A stretch of 64,000 bases of DNA from Phormidium ambiguum IAM M-71 (GCF_001904725.1 NZ_MRCE01000011.1:1-64000); one strand, 5' to 3'; counted from the stretch's first letter, positions 20,261 through 29,873 are shown. The notes: a model not told the origin generated them from the sequence alone. Made by a program: numbers and translations.

Positions 20261-21748
20261 ATGTTAGATACTTTGAACCTCGATCTGGCTTTAGATAAAA
20301 ATACTTATAATACTCAGATTGAAAGTTTGATGCGGCAGTTGCGATCGCTACAAAAAGCCTGTTGGGATAAAAAACAACCGATGGTGGTAGTTTTGGAAGG
20401 TTGGGCAGCAGCAGGTAAAGGTGCATTACTGAAGAAAATGGTAGGCTATATGGACCCTAGAGGTTTTACAGTCCATCCGATTTGGCCTCCGAGTGTAGAA
20501 GAACAAAAGTATCCTTTTTTGTGGAGATTTTGGCAACAATTACCTGCGCGTGGCAGTATTGGGATTTTTTATCATAGTTGGTACATTCATGTCCTTGAGG
20601 ATCGACTATTTGAGCGGGTAGAAGCAGCGCAAGTGCCGTTGGTGATGCAGCAAATTAATGCGTTTGAACGTCAGTTGGTAGATGATGGAGTTGCGATCGC
20701 TAAATTTTGGATTCACCTCAGCCAAAAAGAACTGAAAAAACGCCTGAAAAAATATGCTTCCAACTCCTTGCAGTCTTGGCGAGTCCGTCCTGAAGATTGG
20801 CAACAAGAGAAAAATTACGATCGATATGTTGCCCTTGCTGAAGAAATGTTGATTCATACTAGCACTGGCCCTGCTCCTTGGACTTTAGTTGAAGGTGATT
20901 GTCAACGTTGGGCAAGGGCAAAGGTTTTAACGCAATTTGTAGCGACAATTACGGAAGCACTCGATCGCCTTCATTGTTACGTTCCGTTAGCTTCACTTCC
21001 TCCGCAAAAACAGCTGAATCCCGCCGAACCAAATTTATTGGCGCAGGTAGATTTAGGCCAAAGTTTGTCTAAGTCAGAATATAAAGTACAACTCAGTCGA
21101 GAACAAGTGAAACTGAGAAAGTTACAGTTAAGCATTTACGAAAATCAAATCCCTGTTTTAATTCTTTTTGAAGGTTGGGATGCTGCCGGAAAAGGTGGTG
21201 CGATTAAGCGACTTACAGATATTCTCGACCCTCGCAGTTACTATGTGAATGCTTTTGCTGCACCCACTGACGAAGAAAAAGCCCATCAGTATTTGTGGCG
21301 TTTTTGGCGACGCTTGCCAATGGCAGGAACGATCGGGATTTTCGATCGCAGTTGGTATGGTCGAGTATTAGTAGAAAGAGTCGAAGGTTTTGCCAAAGAA
21401 AATGAATGGCGACGCGCTTATCAAGAAATTAATGAGTTTGAAGCGCAGTTAACCAGTCATGGCTATGTGGTGGTGAAATTTTGGTTACATATTAGCAACG
21501 AAGAACAACTGCGGCGATTTGAGGAACGGCAAAACGACCCATTTAAAGAGTATAAACTGACCGAGGAAGATTGGCGGAATCGAGAAAAATGGCCTTTATA
21601 TGAAGTAGCAGTAAATCAAACCATTCAACGCACTAGTACTCCTACTGCCCCTTGGACTTTAATTGCTGCTAATGATAAGTACTTTGCTCGTGTTAAAGTA
21701 ATTCAAACTGTGAGTCAAGCGATCGTTAGGGAACTAAAGCGGAGATAA
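20261..21748 (+). CDS. Tandem-domain polyphosphate kinase 2 (polyP:AMP phosphotransferase type)
   Basis: 495 aa with two PPK2 domains (about 12-245 and 262-495), the class II arrangement that phosphorylates AMP to ADP with polyphosphate. Both keep a Walker A (GWAAAGKG, K53; GWDAAGKGG, K311). The second keeps the Walker B-type FDRSWYGRV (D362 R363). In the first the same place reads FYHSWYIHV (Y104 H105), so the first half is probably not catalytic. This matches what is known for class II enzymes, where the C-terminal half does the chemistry. Not in an operon; possible link to phosphate storage and energy balance. Confidence 0.92.
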   Translation: MLDTLNLDLALDKNTYNTQIESLMRQLRSLQKACWDKKQPMVVVLEGWAAAGKGALLKKMVGYMDPRGFTVHPIWPPSVEEQKYPFLWRFWQQLPARGSIGIFYHSWYIHVLEDRLFERVEAAQVPLVMQQINAFERQLVDDGVAIAKFWIHLSQKELKKRLKKYASNSLQSWRVRPEDWQQEKNYDRYVALAEEMLIHTSTGPAPWTLVEGDCQRWARAKVLTQFVATITEALDRLHCYVPLASLPPQKQLNPAEPNLLAQVDLGQSLSKSEYKVQLSREQVKLRKLQLSIYENQIPVLILFEGWDAAGKGGAIKRLTDILDPRSYYVNAFAAPTDEEKAHQYLWRFWRRLPMAGTIGIFDRSWYGRVLVERVEGFAKENEWRRAYQEINEFEAQLTSHGYVVVKFWLHISNEEQLRRFEERQNDPFKEYKLTEEDWRNREKWPLYEVAVNQTIQRTSTPTAPWTLIAANDKYFARVKVIQTVSQAIVRELKRR

Positions 21749-21751
21749 TTG

Positions 21752-21812
21752 TTATTGGTCATTAGTTATTTGCTTTAGAATATTGAACAAATTACTAATG
21801 ACTAATAAATAT
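21752..21812. repeat. TTATTGGTCATTAG / CTAATGACTAATA repeat
   Basis: Inverted copies of the GTCATT family on both sides of a short spacer, filling most of the gap between the PPK2 and YdcF-like genes. Confidence 0.6.
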
Positions 21813-21832
21813 ATTTGTGAGGCAGTATTTTT

Positions 21833-22957
21833 ATGTTGTTTATTACATTAACTCAATTAATATTTTTAGCCTTAATAGTTTGGTTAGTTTGGCGAGCAGT
21901 TTTTAAGAAAACTGATGGCGATCCGGGGGCGAAAGCAAAACCCAGAGAATACTTAGGTTGGTTAGGGGCGTTAATTGTTTTATTGGCTGTAATATTAGCG
22001 TTATTAACCCCTAATAATGGAGCAGTTGTCCAGGTTTGGAGTATTATATCTTTACCTTTAAAACCTTTAGGGTTATCAATTTTATTGTTGTTATTTGCCT
22101 TAATGGGAATTAAAAAGGGAGGGATTAGCAAAGATGCAGAAAATTACATAAGAATTACTACAGCAATTTTGTTATTTTTTAGTATTCCGATTATTGCTTT
22201 TTTGATGGTGCAATTAATTGAATCAGATTCGATTTTGGCTTTACAAGCGGCGACACATAGAAGAGATAAAGTTGATGCGATCGTATTATTGGGACAAGCA
22301 ACAACTCAACAACCTTTTTTAGAAGCGAACCAAATTCACTTGACTGACTCAGGCGATCGTATTTTACAAGCAGCAAGAGAATACAAGCAACAAATAAGAT
22401 TAGGCAATGATGCGTTTATAATTGTAAGTGCTGGCCCTAGACCTGGACAAAGATTAAACCCAAATCAACCGAATGTTGCTGAAGCTTTTAGTATTAGTAG
22501 AATCCTCAGAAATTTAGGTATACCAGAAGAAGCAATTTTAATTGAACCAACAGGCGTAGATATTCGCACTAGCGCCGAAGCAATTAACCGAAAATATCCC
22601 GATATCAAAAGAGTTATTCTCGTTTCTTCCGCTTTAAATATGCAACGCGCTAGACAAACATTTGCTCAATTAGGAATTTCCACTCTTCCTAGTCCAGCTA
22701 GTTTTTATACATTTCAATCGGGCGGAGTTCCTAGAGTTATTCTCTCCACTACCCAAAAAGATAAATGCGACACTATTAGTATTACCTTTCGTAATGCCAG
22801 AGAAGTTCAATTTTCCGATTTTATGCCTAACGTAGATTCTTTACTATTGAGTACTCGCGTAATTAATGAATTTTGGTCATCGGTTTATTACTTTTTACGC
22901 GGTTGGTTATCTACTGGAGTAGATCCCGTTCCTGTACCTCAGAATATAAGATGTTAA
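21833..22957 (+). CDS. YdcF-like (DUF218) membrane protein
   Basis: 374 aa. Membrane segments are near 5-18, 41-60, 65-92 and 108-125, then a DUF218/SanA-like alpha/beta domain starting at VDAIVLLGQATTQ (about 150) with GNDAFIIVSAG and RVILVSSALNMQRARQTF. DUF218 proteins are linked to envelope integrity, but the reaction is not established. An imperfect 12-bp hairpin follows (22982-23012). The next gene is an ABC exporter 92 nt downstream; co-transcription is possible. Confidence 0.8.
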   Translation: MLFITLTQLIFLALIVWLVWRAVFKKTDGDPGAKAKPREYLGWLGALIVLLAVILALLTPNNGAVVQVWSIISLPLKPLGLSILLLLFALMGIKKGGISKDAENYIRITTAILLFFSIPIIAFLMVQLIESDSILALQAATHRRDKVDAIVLLGQATTQQPFLEANQIHLTDSGDRILQAAREYKQQIRLGNDAFIIVSAGPRPGQRLNPNQPNVAEAFSISRILRNLGIPEEAILIEPTGVDIRTSAEAINRKYPDIKRVILVSSALNMQRARQTFAQLGISTLPSPASFYTFQSGGVPRVILSTTQKDKCDTISITFRNAREVQFSDFMPNVDSLLLSTRVINEFWSSVYYFLRGWLSTGVDPVPVPQNIRC

Positions 22958-23049
22958 AAGTTAGGAAGTGTCTGTAAAACAGATTCCCGACTTCCTCAAG
23001 AAGTTGGAAATCTGGCTGGGAATTTTGTACGTTGACATAAAATATAAAT

Positions 23050-24798
23050 ATGGCTCAATCTAGATTAAGAAAACTTGCCGCTTATCTCCGTCCTTACTGG
23101 AGAAAAGTTAGTTTAGGTATCCTTGCATTATTTTTTGTCAATGGTTTAGGGGTATATATTCCCTTACTAATTCGCAGAATCATTGACGAACTTAGTGTGA
23201 CTTTTAGCTTTAATCAAGTTTTACGTTATGTGGTGCTACTTTTCATTTTGGCATCCATCATGTGGGTGATTCGGATAGTATCACGAATGCTAATTTTTGG
23301 CATTGGACGACAGGTAGAATTCGACTTAAAGCAAAAGATTTTCCAACATTTATTAACTTTAGAACCTTCATATTTTCATAACAACACCGCAGGGGATATT
23401 ATTAACCGTGCAACTAGTGATGTAGATAATATTCGGCGGTTATTAGGTTTTGCTGTTTTGAGTTTGGCAAATACTTTATTTGCTTATGGGTTAACTTTGC
23501 CAGTAATGTTAGCGATTAGCCCAACAATTAGTTTAGCAGCGATCGCAGTTTATCCCTTCATGTTACTAACAGTTCAATTGTTTAGCGACAAATTACGCGG
23601 CGAACAATTGGAAGTTCAAGAAAAATTATCTACCCTGAGTGAATTAATTCAGGAAGATATGAGTGGGATTTCTTTAATTAAGATTTACGCCCAGGAAGCG
23701 AATGAGAAACGTGCTTTTAGTGAGTTAAATAATCAACTATTAGCAGCGAATTTAAAATTAGCTAGAACGAGAACTACTTTGTTTCCTTTAGTTGAAGGAA
23801 TGGCTTTTATAAGTTTGCTAGTTTTACTATGGGTGGGGGTAGGCGCGATCGCTAATGGTACACTGACTATTGGAGATTTTGTTGCCTTAATTCTTTATGT
23901 AGAACGCTTAGTTTTCCCCACAGCATTGCTAGGTTTTACCATTACAGCTTATCAAAGAGGCGAAGTAAGTGTCGATCGCATAGAAGCAATCTTAACTGTA
24001 GAAGCAAAAGTTAAAGATTGGGAAAATTCCATACCATTAAACCGCGAAAAAGTTAGAGGGCAAATAACAGCTAGAAACCTTAACTATACCTATCCAGGCG
24101 CAGAAATTCCAGCTTTACACAATATTAATTTTACCATTGAATCGGGAGAAACAGTAGCAATTGTTGGGCCGATCGGTTCGGGAAAATCAACCTTAGCTAA
24201 CGCAATTCCCCGCTTGTTAAATATTTCTGATAGCAGCTTATTTTTGGATGGGTATGATATAACTTATTTGCGGTTACAAGACTTACGAAATGCGATCGCA
24301 TACGTTCCCCAAGAAAGTTTCCTTTTCAGCACAACTATTAGAAATAACATCCGCTACGGCGATCCAGTTATCGAACACCCTTACGTAGAAACCGCAGCCA
24401 AACAAGCACAAATTCACGAAGAAATTACGACTTTCCCCCAAAATTATGAAACTGTAGTTGGCGAAAGAGGAATCACACTTTCCGGCGGACAAAGACAACG
24501 TTCCGCACTAGCTAGAGCATTATTAATTGATGCACCAGTGTTAATATTAGATGATGCTTTAGCAAGTGTAGATAACCAAACTGCAACAGCAATTTTGGAA
24601 AATTTATCTTCAGGGAACGAACGTAAAACCGTAGTCTTTATCTCTCACCAAATGTCTGCGGCGGCGAGTTGCGATCGCATTTTTGTCATGGATAAAGGCG
24701 AAATAGTCCAAGTTGGAACTCACAACGAATTAGTAGAAAAACCTGGATTATATCAATCCCTTTGGAATCAACAAAAATTAGAAGAATTACTCAAATAA
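23050..24798 (+). CDS. ABC exporter half-transporter (MsbA/MDR type), degenerate Walker B Glu
   Basis: 582 aa: six-helix ABC membrane domain (about 1-320) fused to an ATPase domain. Walker A GPIGSGKST at 373-381 (K379), Q-loop YVPQESFLFS, signature LSGGQRQR, Walker B LILDDALASVD (D501) and H-loop H533. The residue after the Walker B Asp is D502 rather than the catalytic Glu. That exchange is known from one half of heterodimeric exporters (YheI, TM287 types). No partner gene is adjacent. The substrate cannot be inferred. Confidence 0.92.
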   Translation: MAQSRLRKLAAYLRPYWRKVSLGILALFFVNGLGVYIPLLIRRIIDELSVTFSFNQVLRYVVLLFILASIMWVIRIVSRMLIFGIGRQVEFDLKQKIFQHLLTLEPSYFHNNTAGDIINRATSDVDNIRRLLGFAVLSLANTLFAYGLTLPVMLAISPTISLAAIAVYPFMLLTVQLFSDKLRGEQLEVQEKLSTLSELIQEDMSGISLIKIYAQEANEKRAFSELNNQLLAANLKLARTRTTLFPLVEGMAFISLLVLLWVGVGAIANGTLTIGDFVALILYVERLVFPTALLGFTITAYQRGEVSVDRIEAILTVEAKVKDWENSIPLNREKVRGQITARNLNYTYPGAEIPALHNINFTIESGETVAIVGPIGSGKSTLANAIPRLLNISDSSLFLDGYDITYLRLQDLRNAIAYVPQESFLFSTTIRNNIRYGDPVIEHPYVETAAKQAQIHEEITTFPQNYETVVGERGITLSGGQRQRSALARALLIDAPVLILDDALASVDNQTATAILENLSSGNERKTVVFISHQMSAAASCDRIFVMDKGEIVQVGTHNELVEKPGLYQSLWNQQKLEELLK

Positions 24799-24905
24799 TT
24801 GGATAATGTTTAACCTTAAACACAGGGCTACTTCATTGTCTAATTAAAAAATTTGTCCAATGGGGAAAGTCGGGGAATTTGAGGGAGAAATTTTCTCCCA
24901 TCCTC

Positions 24906-24949
24906 AATTCTTGTTCACCAAATCTTAGGCAAATTGGTGAACAAGAATT
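24906..24949. terminator. 16-bp perfect hairpin between convergent genes
   Basis: AATTCTTGTTCACCAA (24906-24921) is fully complementary to 24934-24949 with a 12-nt loop. It lies between the ABC exporter (+) and the minus-strand membrane protein, so probably a bidirectional terminator. A second near-palindrome (GGGAGAAATTTTCTCCC, 24883-24899) lies just before it. Confidence 0.75.
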
Positions 24950-24982
24950 AGCCCTGTCATTAGACTGGTTGGTGTAAAAATC

Positions 24983-25741
24983 TTACTTCCTTCCCACAAC
25001 TTCCAATGGATAAGATTGAGTAATGCTTTTTAAGTTGCTTCTCTGGGCATGGAAAAGTTCAAATAGAGAAAGAATATAACCAGCAATGAAACTCATAATC
25101 ACTAGTTCACCTCCATCTTCTAATAACATTAGTATTGGATCTAAACCAGGAGAAGAGGCTGCTATGTGAAATAAATCTAATATAACTCCGCAAAAAGCCA
25201 AAGCAAACATCATCATAATTAAATGTTTTGAAACTTTACGAGCAGTAGCATCACCAAAGCGATAAGTAATAGTAATTAATGTTAAGAAAACCACAACAAC
25301 TATACTAATTACCAGAAGTTCGCCAAAATCTTGCCCCCGCAAATTGAACATCCCAGGAATCGCCAGTTGTTTGGTAAATACAGTACCTAATCTTTCATGA
25401 ATTTTACCCGCATCATCTAATAAAAGATAAAAGAATAATAATGACCAACTTCCGTATAAAAACATCCTAGTTTTGACAGCTAAAAAAACTAAGATTATCG
25501 CAATCCAATATTCTTTGATATACTGAAATACTTCTGCAAATCCCCTATCTGTCTCCAAAGAAAAAGCCGAATTAGTAATTAGTCCGGTGTAATGATGAAT
25601 CAAATGAAGCAACATAAAAGCAATATCAGTTACCAAAAATAAGTAAAACAATCTAATTGACTGATTGGTAAAATGGAATTTATCGAAAACGTCAATTTTT
25701 TTTTGTTCCACAATCTTTCTTACCTCAAAATATTTCAGCAA
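24983..25741 (-). CDS. Unrecognised polytopic membrane protein
   Basis: 252 aa, starting at TTG 25741 with an AAGGA ribosome-binding site about 7 nt upstream. I do not recognise the family. Six or seven hydrophobic segments are visible (about 28-50, 75-92, 96-108, 138-158, 172-192, 212-228). Notable polar residues near membranes are HLIHHYTG, LLLDDAGKIHERLG, ILDLFHIA and a late ELFHAQR. His and Asp within membrane segments could bind metal or haem, but no motif confirms it. Flanked by convergent and unrelated genes. Confidence 0.75.
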   Translation of the reverse strand: MLKYFEVRKIVEQKKIDVFDKFHFTNQSIRLFYLFLVTDIAFMLLHLIHHYTGLITNSAFSLETDRGFAEVFQYIKEYWIAIILVFLAVKTRMFLYGSWSLLFFYLLLDDAGKIHERLGTVFTKQLAIPGMFNLRGQDFGELLVISIVVVVFLTLITITYRFGDATARKVSKHLIMMMFALAFCGVILDLFHIAASSPGLDPILMLLEDGGELVIMSFIAGYILSLFELFHAQRSNLKSITQSYPLEVVGRK

Positions 25742-25877
25742 AAACTATCCTTAGAATGGTTAGTTAGTTGAAACAACCATTCTTGTGGAGAGTTAACCGT
25801 CCTTTAGCTAGCATTTAATCTAGACTTAAACTGTGGCTATATCGCTCTTTCTTTTGGATGATTTTTGCGAAACTAAA

Positions 25878-26909
25878 TCAAAGCAAATCCCAAAAAGTCC
25901 TTTCAGGTAGAGGTAGATTCTGTAACTGTGAATTGATCCTTTGTGCAGTAGCAAAGCCTGAAGCTAAAGCACTTTCTACCAAATTTACCCCACACCAATC
26001 ACCACAACAAATTAAAGGTAAACAGGTTTGAGCATCCAAAAATATTTCCGACAAAGGGCGGCTAGGAAAAGCATAACGCCAGCGATGAACTTGCAACCAT
26101 TCAGGAGTATCTAACCAAGGAATAAAATTTTTCGCTGCACTCGCTAATAATTCTCTAGTTGCGGGTTGTAAATCTTCTGTGTCTAAGTAAAGTTGAGCAA
26201 ACTTGGCGCTACTTTGAATTACAAAAACAGGTGCTTCTGAATTTAGGCGCTTACTACTATCTAAACCGATCCAAGCTAAATCATCATGTTCGGGAAAAAG
26301 GATTGCTTTCTCAGATCGATCGCATTGACGATCGCTAGAATAACCTGCCATAACAGTAATACAAGGATCGAATTCGATCGCCCGTAACTTACACAAAACT
26401 TCTTCAGAAACCACAGTTTCTAATAACACCAAAGCTTGCGGCGCAGGAATTGCCACTACCACCGCTTTCGCTGTTAAACTTTTTGGTAATTCATCATTAT
26501 TAGCCGCAAAATTTAATTGCCAACTCTCCTGATTACTTAAAGAAATTGACTCAACCCTGTGATTTAACCAAACTTCTAAATCCTTAGCCAAAAACTTAGC
26601 AACCGCACTCATTCCTTCTGGCGCAACGTAATAGGTAGTTGCAGGGGAAAACTGGGAAATAGTATCCTGCCAAACTTCTAAAATTTGGCGATCGCATAAA
26701 ATCTTTACCAAACCCTGCAAAAATTCACCTTTCTTTTCCAAATAACGCAAACCGTGATCGGCGCGTGTATTATGTAAACGGCGAGTCGCCACTCTTCCCC
26801 CCACACCACGCGACTTTTCCACCACCACCACCCGATAGCCAGCCAAACGTAATTGCTGCGCCACAGTCAAGCCAGCCACACCAGCACCAATTATTGCCAC
26901 ATCAAACAT
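25878..26909 (-). CDS. FAD-dependent amine oxidase/renalase-like oxidoreductase
   Basis: 343 aa. Dinucleotide-binding N-terminus GAGVAGLTVAQQLRLAGYRVVVVEK followed by the GG doublet SRGVGGRVATRR, as in renalase-like and desaturase-like flavoproteins. A C-terminal FAD-contact block is CCGDWCGVNLVESALASGFATAQRI. Soluble. The exact substrate is unknown; cyanobacterial members are annotated only generally. Divergent from the YaaW-like gene. Confidence 0.85.
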   Translation of the reverse strand: MFDVAIIGAGVAGLTVAQQLRLAGYRVVVVEKSRGVGGRVATRRLHNTRADHGLRYLEKKGEFLQGLVKILCDRQILEVWQDTISQFSPATTYYVAPEGMSAVAKFLAKDLEVWLNHRVESISLSNQESWQLNFAANNDELPKSLTAKAVVVAIPAPQALVLLETVVSEEVLCKLRAIEFDPCITVMAGYSSDRQCDRSEKAILFPEHDDLAWIGLDSSKRLNSEAPVFVIQSSAKFAQLYLDTEDLQPATRELLASAAKNFIPWLDTPEWLQVHRWRYAFPSRPLSEIFLDAQTCLPLICCGDWCGVNLVESALASGFATAQRINSQLQNLPLPERTFWDLL

Positions 26910-26986
26910 AACTTAGTGAACTCCGCATTCAAAAGATAGAAGTAGAATAAGGTACAGCAACGAATCTCTGTCTGGAGGGTTGGATT

Positions 26987-27829
26987 TTGGATGAGTTGAG
27001 ATCGGCGCTGGAGTTAGCAACAGAAGAAGAATTGCAACAACTTACCGCAATTCTGTTCTGCCGCAAATTTAATCCTATAGATTATATTCACACGCCTGAC
27101 CCCTTGGAAGTACAAAGTCAAGACCGTGAAGCTTGGCTGGAAACGATCGAAAATCGATTTCGCTTTTTAGCAGCAGATGGCATAACAGTATTGCGTGGGC
27201 GTACTCAGCAAGTAACCTACCGCCAAACTTTAATTCAAGTTTGTCGCTATCTCAAAATCCGTTATTCCCATAAACTTTCCACCACAGATTTAGAAGCAGA
27301 AATTTTTCTGAATCTGCTAAAACGGGCGTGGAAAGAATTACCTGCTGGCGATCGAAATGAGATTACCAAAAGAGTACAAATTGGATTATCTGAATCTAAA
27401 CTTTCTCAACCATTGCCCCTTTCCGTACAAAAAGATCCTTTCGGTTGGTTAATTAAAGGTGGTAGTGCATTGGCGGTAACTTCGATCGTCAAACCAATGC
27501 TTTTGCAACAAATTGCCCGTCAATTTGCCATCCATTTTGCTACTTATCAAATGGCGAAGCAAGCTATTATTCAAAGCGGCACAGTAGTAGCTACAAAATT
27601 TCAAGGTTACATGGCTTTGCAAGCAGCAGAAAAAGGAATGGCAATCACTGCTGCTCGATATTCCGCAGTACGTGGTATATTCTCATTCTTAGGCCCCGCA
27701 ATGTGGGCTTGGTTTGTGGCGGATGTTGGTTGGAGGGCAATTTCCACCAATTATGCGCGGATTATTCCCACAATTTTTGCCTTAGCCCAAATTCGTTTAA
27801 CTCGTGGTGAATGTTGGGAATTAGCTTAA
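26987..27829 (+). CDS. YaaW-family (UPF0174-like) protein
   Basis: 280 aa, starting at TTG 26987, placed 7 nt after a good GGAGGG site (26974-26979). It opens with an acidic ELATEEELQQLTAIL motif typical of YaaW/COG4735 proteins, and ends in a small-residue-rich segment with possible amphipathic or membrane helices (GIFSFLGPAMWAWFVADVGWRAIS). The function of the family is unknown. The next gene starts 18 nt downstream, so probably one transcript. Confidence 0.75.
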   Translation: MDELRSALELATEEELQQLTAILFCRKFNPIDYIHTPDPLEVQSQDREAWLETIENRFRFLAADGITVLRGRTQQVTYRQTLIQVCRYLKIRYSHKLSTTDLEAEIFLNLLKRAWKELPAGDRNEITKRVQIGLSESKLSQPLPLSVQKDPFGWLIKGGSALAVTSIVKPMLLQQIARQFAIHFATYQMAKQAIIQSGTVVATKFQGYMALQAAEKGMAITAARYSAVRGIFSFLGPAMWAWFVADVGWRAISTNYARIIPTIFALAQIRLTRGECWELA

Positions 27830-27847
27830 TCAGTTCAAGGATGAAGG

Positions 27848-29212
27848 ATGAAGGAAAAACTTTTTAATTTCAAAATTAAAACCTCTCACTTTCATCCCGA
27901 TTCTGGGTTGCAACTTTTATGGAATATGTTTGGGCTGGGTTTACTTTCTTTTCCAGTAATTCCAGCAGTAGGAATGGTGTTACTTTCTTTATCAGCTTTA
28001 GGAACTTGGTGGAAAAAATATCGCCAAATTATTAGTCAACCTTTGACTTGGGGTTTGGCAATTCTCACAGTTTTATTAGTTATAGTATCGAGTTTTGGCT
28101 ATTACCGAACCGAAGCTTATTTAGGTTTAGGCAATTTAATTCCCCAGTTTATCTTTTTTACCGGAATTAGTGCTTTAATTCAAACTCCCGCCCAACTAAG
28201 ACGCATTAGTTGGATTTTAGTAATTACTTCTGTCCCAGTAGTAATTTTTGGTTTAATTCAAATATTATTAGGTTGGGGAACAGTTGGCGAAGTACAAAGT
28301 TTTTTAGGTTTAGCGATCGCACCCACCGGAAATCCCCCAGGTAGAATGTCTGCAAACTTCATGTACGCCAATATTCTCGCAGCTTATCTCACCATAGTTT
28401 TTATTCTAAACTTAGGCTTATTAATCGAAAACTTCCCCAAAAAAAGAATTTCCCAATCCCTAATTCTCAATCCCCAGTTGCTATTTTTAGGATTATCATT
28501 GTTAGGAAATTCCCTAGCTTTACTCTTAACAAATTCGCGCAATGGGTGGGCGATCGCAGTTTTTGCCGCTTTAACCTTTGCCGTATATTTAGGTTGGCGT
28601 TGGCTAATCTTTATAGTTGGCACAATTTCAGGAATTGTCCTATTATCAGCTTTTGCACCCTCACCAATTCGGGAACCTTTTAGAAAAATCGTTCCCTATT
28701 TTATTTGGGGAAGACTGTCTGATGAAATGTTTGGCGATCGACCAATTCCCCTATTACGTTCAACCCAATGGAACTTTGCTTGGTCACTCACACAACAACG
28801 TCCTTTAACAGGTTGGGGATTACGCAACTTTTCCCCTCTTTATATTAGCAAATATTCCAGTTATCAAATGCCAATTTGGTTAGGGCATCCCCACAATTTA
28901 TTTTTAATGTTAACCGCAGAAATCGGCATTCCTGCAACAATATTATTTTGCAGTTTAGTCGGTTGGATAATCTTTCAAGCCTTTGTATTAATCAGAGATT
29001 GGTCAGATACTCCAGCAGATAAATTAATGTTTTTCACCCATTTAGTCGCCTTTTTTGGTTGTATTTTATTTAATACCGCCGATGTCACAATGTTTGATTT
29101 ACGAGTTAATGCTTTAGGTTGGTTGTTATTAGCTGGAATTTGGGGAGTTATTTGTAATCACAAATCAAAAAAGAGGAAGAATTTAAATGGTGCAGATTAC
29201 AACCCAAGTTAA
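27848..29212 (+). CDS. O-antigen ligase/polymerase-like membrane protein
   Basis: 454 aa with about ten to eleven hydrophobic helices and a Wzy_C-type block (TNSRNGWAIAVFAALTFAV, then RPLTGWGLRNFSPLYIS and GHPHNLFLMLTAEIGIP). The RPLTGWG and HPHN motifs on the periplasmic side mark O-antigen ligase/polymerase families. It could polymerise or attach a surface glycan; the IctB-like relatives in cyanobacteria are less certain in role. It overlaps the following Uma2 gene by 26 nt. Confidence 0.85.
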   Translation: MKEKLFNFKIKTSHFHPDSGLQLLWNMFGLGLLSFPVIPAVGMVLLSLSALGTWWKKYRQIISQPLTWGLAILTVLLVIVSSFGYYRTEAYLGLGNLIPQFIFFTGISALIQTPAQLRRISWILVITSVPVVIFGLIQILLGWGTVGEVQSFLGLAIAPTGNPPGRMSANFMYANILAAYLTIVFILNLGLLIENFPKKRISQSLILNPQLLFLGLSLLGNSLALLLTNSRNGWAIAVFAALTFAVYLGWRWLIFIVGTISGIVLLSAFAPSPIREPFRKIVPYFIWGRLSDEMFGDRPIPLLRSTQWNFAWSLTQQRPLTGWGLRNFSPLYISKYSSYQMPIWLGHPHNLFLMLTAEIGIPATILFCSLVGWIIFQAFVLIRDWSDTPADKLMFFTHLVAFFGCILFNTADVTMFDLRVNALGWLLLAGIWGVICNHKSKKRKNLNGADYNPS

Positions 29213-29873
29213 TGAGTTAGAAATTGATGATTTTCAAGGGAAAGTAACACAAAATATTGTCCTTTCTCAGGTGAGTTGGCAGACTTTTAAAGCCTTACTT
29301 ACAGATATGGGAAATCATCGATTGTCTCGGTTGACTTATAATCAGGGAACACTGCAAATAAAAATTCCTTCAAAGTTACATGAAATTATTAATCGGTTGT
29401 TGGCAAGAATTGTGACGACGCTAACGGAAGAATTAAACTTGAATGTAATTAATTTGGGTTCTACAACTTTGGCAAGGGAAGATCTGGCGCAGGGTGCGGA
29501 ACCAGATACTTGTTTTTATATCCAAAATGCCGACTTATTAGAAGGTTTAGATCCAGAAATTCCAGAGAATTTACCGCCTGATTTAGTAATTGAAGTTGAT
29601 ATTACCAGCCCTTCTACTCGGAGAATAGATGTTTATCAGGCTTTAGGAATTCCAGAAGTTTGGTGTTATACAAAAAAACAAGGGTTGAAAGTTTATTTAT
29701 TGCGCCAAGAAGGGGAAAATCAACGTTATGAGGAATCATCAGTAAGTGGGGCTTTTCCACTAGTAACTGCTGAGACTTTAAATCAGTTTTTACAACAACG
29801 CCAAACGATGAATGAAAATGCAGTAATTCGATCGCTGCGGGATTGGGTTAAATTAAATATTGCTCAGAGTTAG
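29187..29873 (+). CDS. Uma2-family (DUF820) predicted nuclease
   Basis: 228 aa, PD-(D/E)xK fold of the Uma2 family that is much expanded in cyanobacteria. Core motifs: GAEPDTCFYIQN, PPDLVIEVDITSPSTRRIDVYQALGIPEVWCYTKK. The ATG at 29187 lies inside the previous gene (26-nt overlap), with AGAGGAAG upstream as ribosome-binding site. The family is thought to be mobile and nuclease-like, but the cellular role is not proven. The final lysine of the motif is not obvious by eye. Confidence 0.88.
   Translation: MVQITTQVNELEIDDFQGKVTQNIVLSQVSWQTFKALLTDMGNHRLSRLTYNQGTLQIKIPSKLHEIINRLLARIVTTLTEELNLNVINLGSTTLAREDLAQGAEPDTCFYIQNADLLEGLDPEIPENLPPDLVIEVDITSPSTRRIDVYQALGIPEVWCYTKKQGLKVYLLRQEGENQRYEESSVSGAFPLVTAETLNQFLQQRQTMNENAVIRSLRDWVKLNIAQS

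Noticed and set aside
29187-29873. Uma2 gene as part of a defence system
   Set aside because: No restriction, toxin-antitoxin or CRISPR partners nearby; family is widespread in cyanobacteria without proven defence role.
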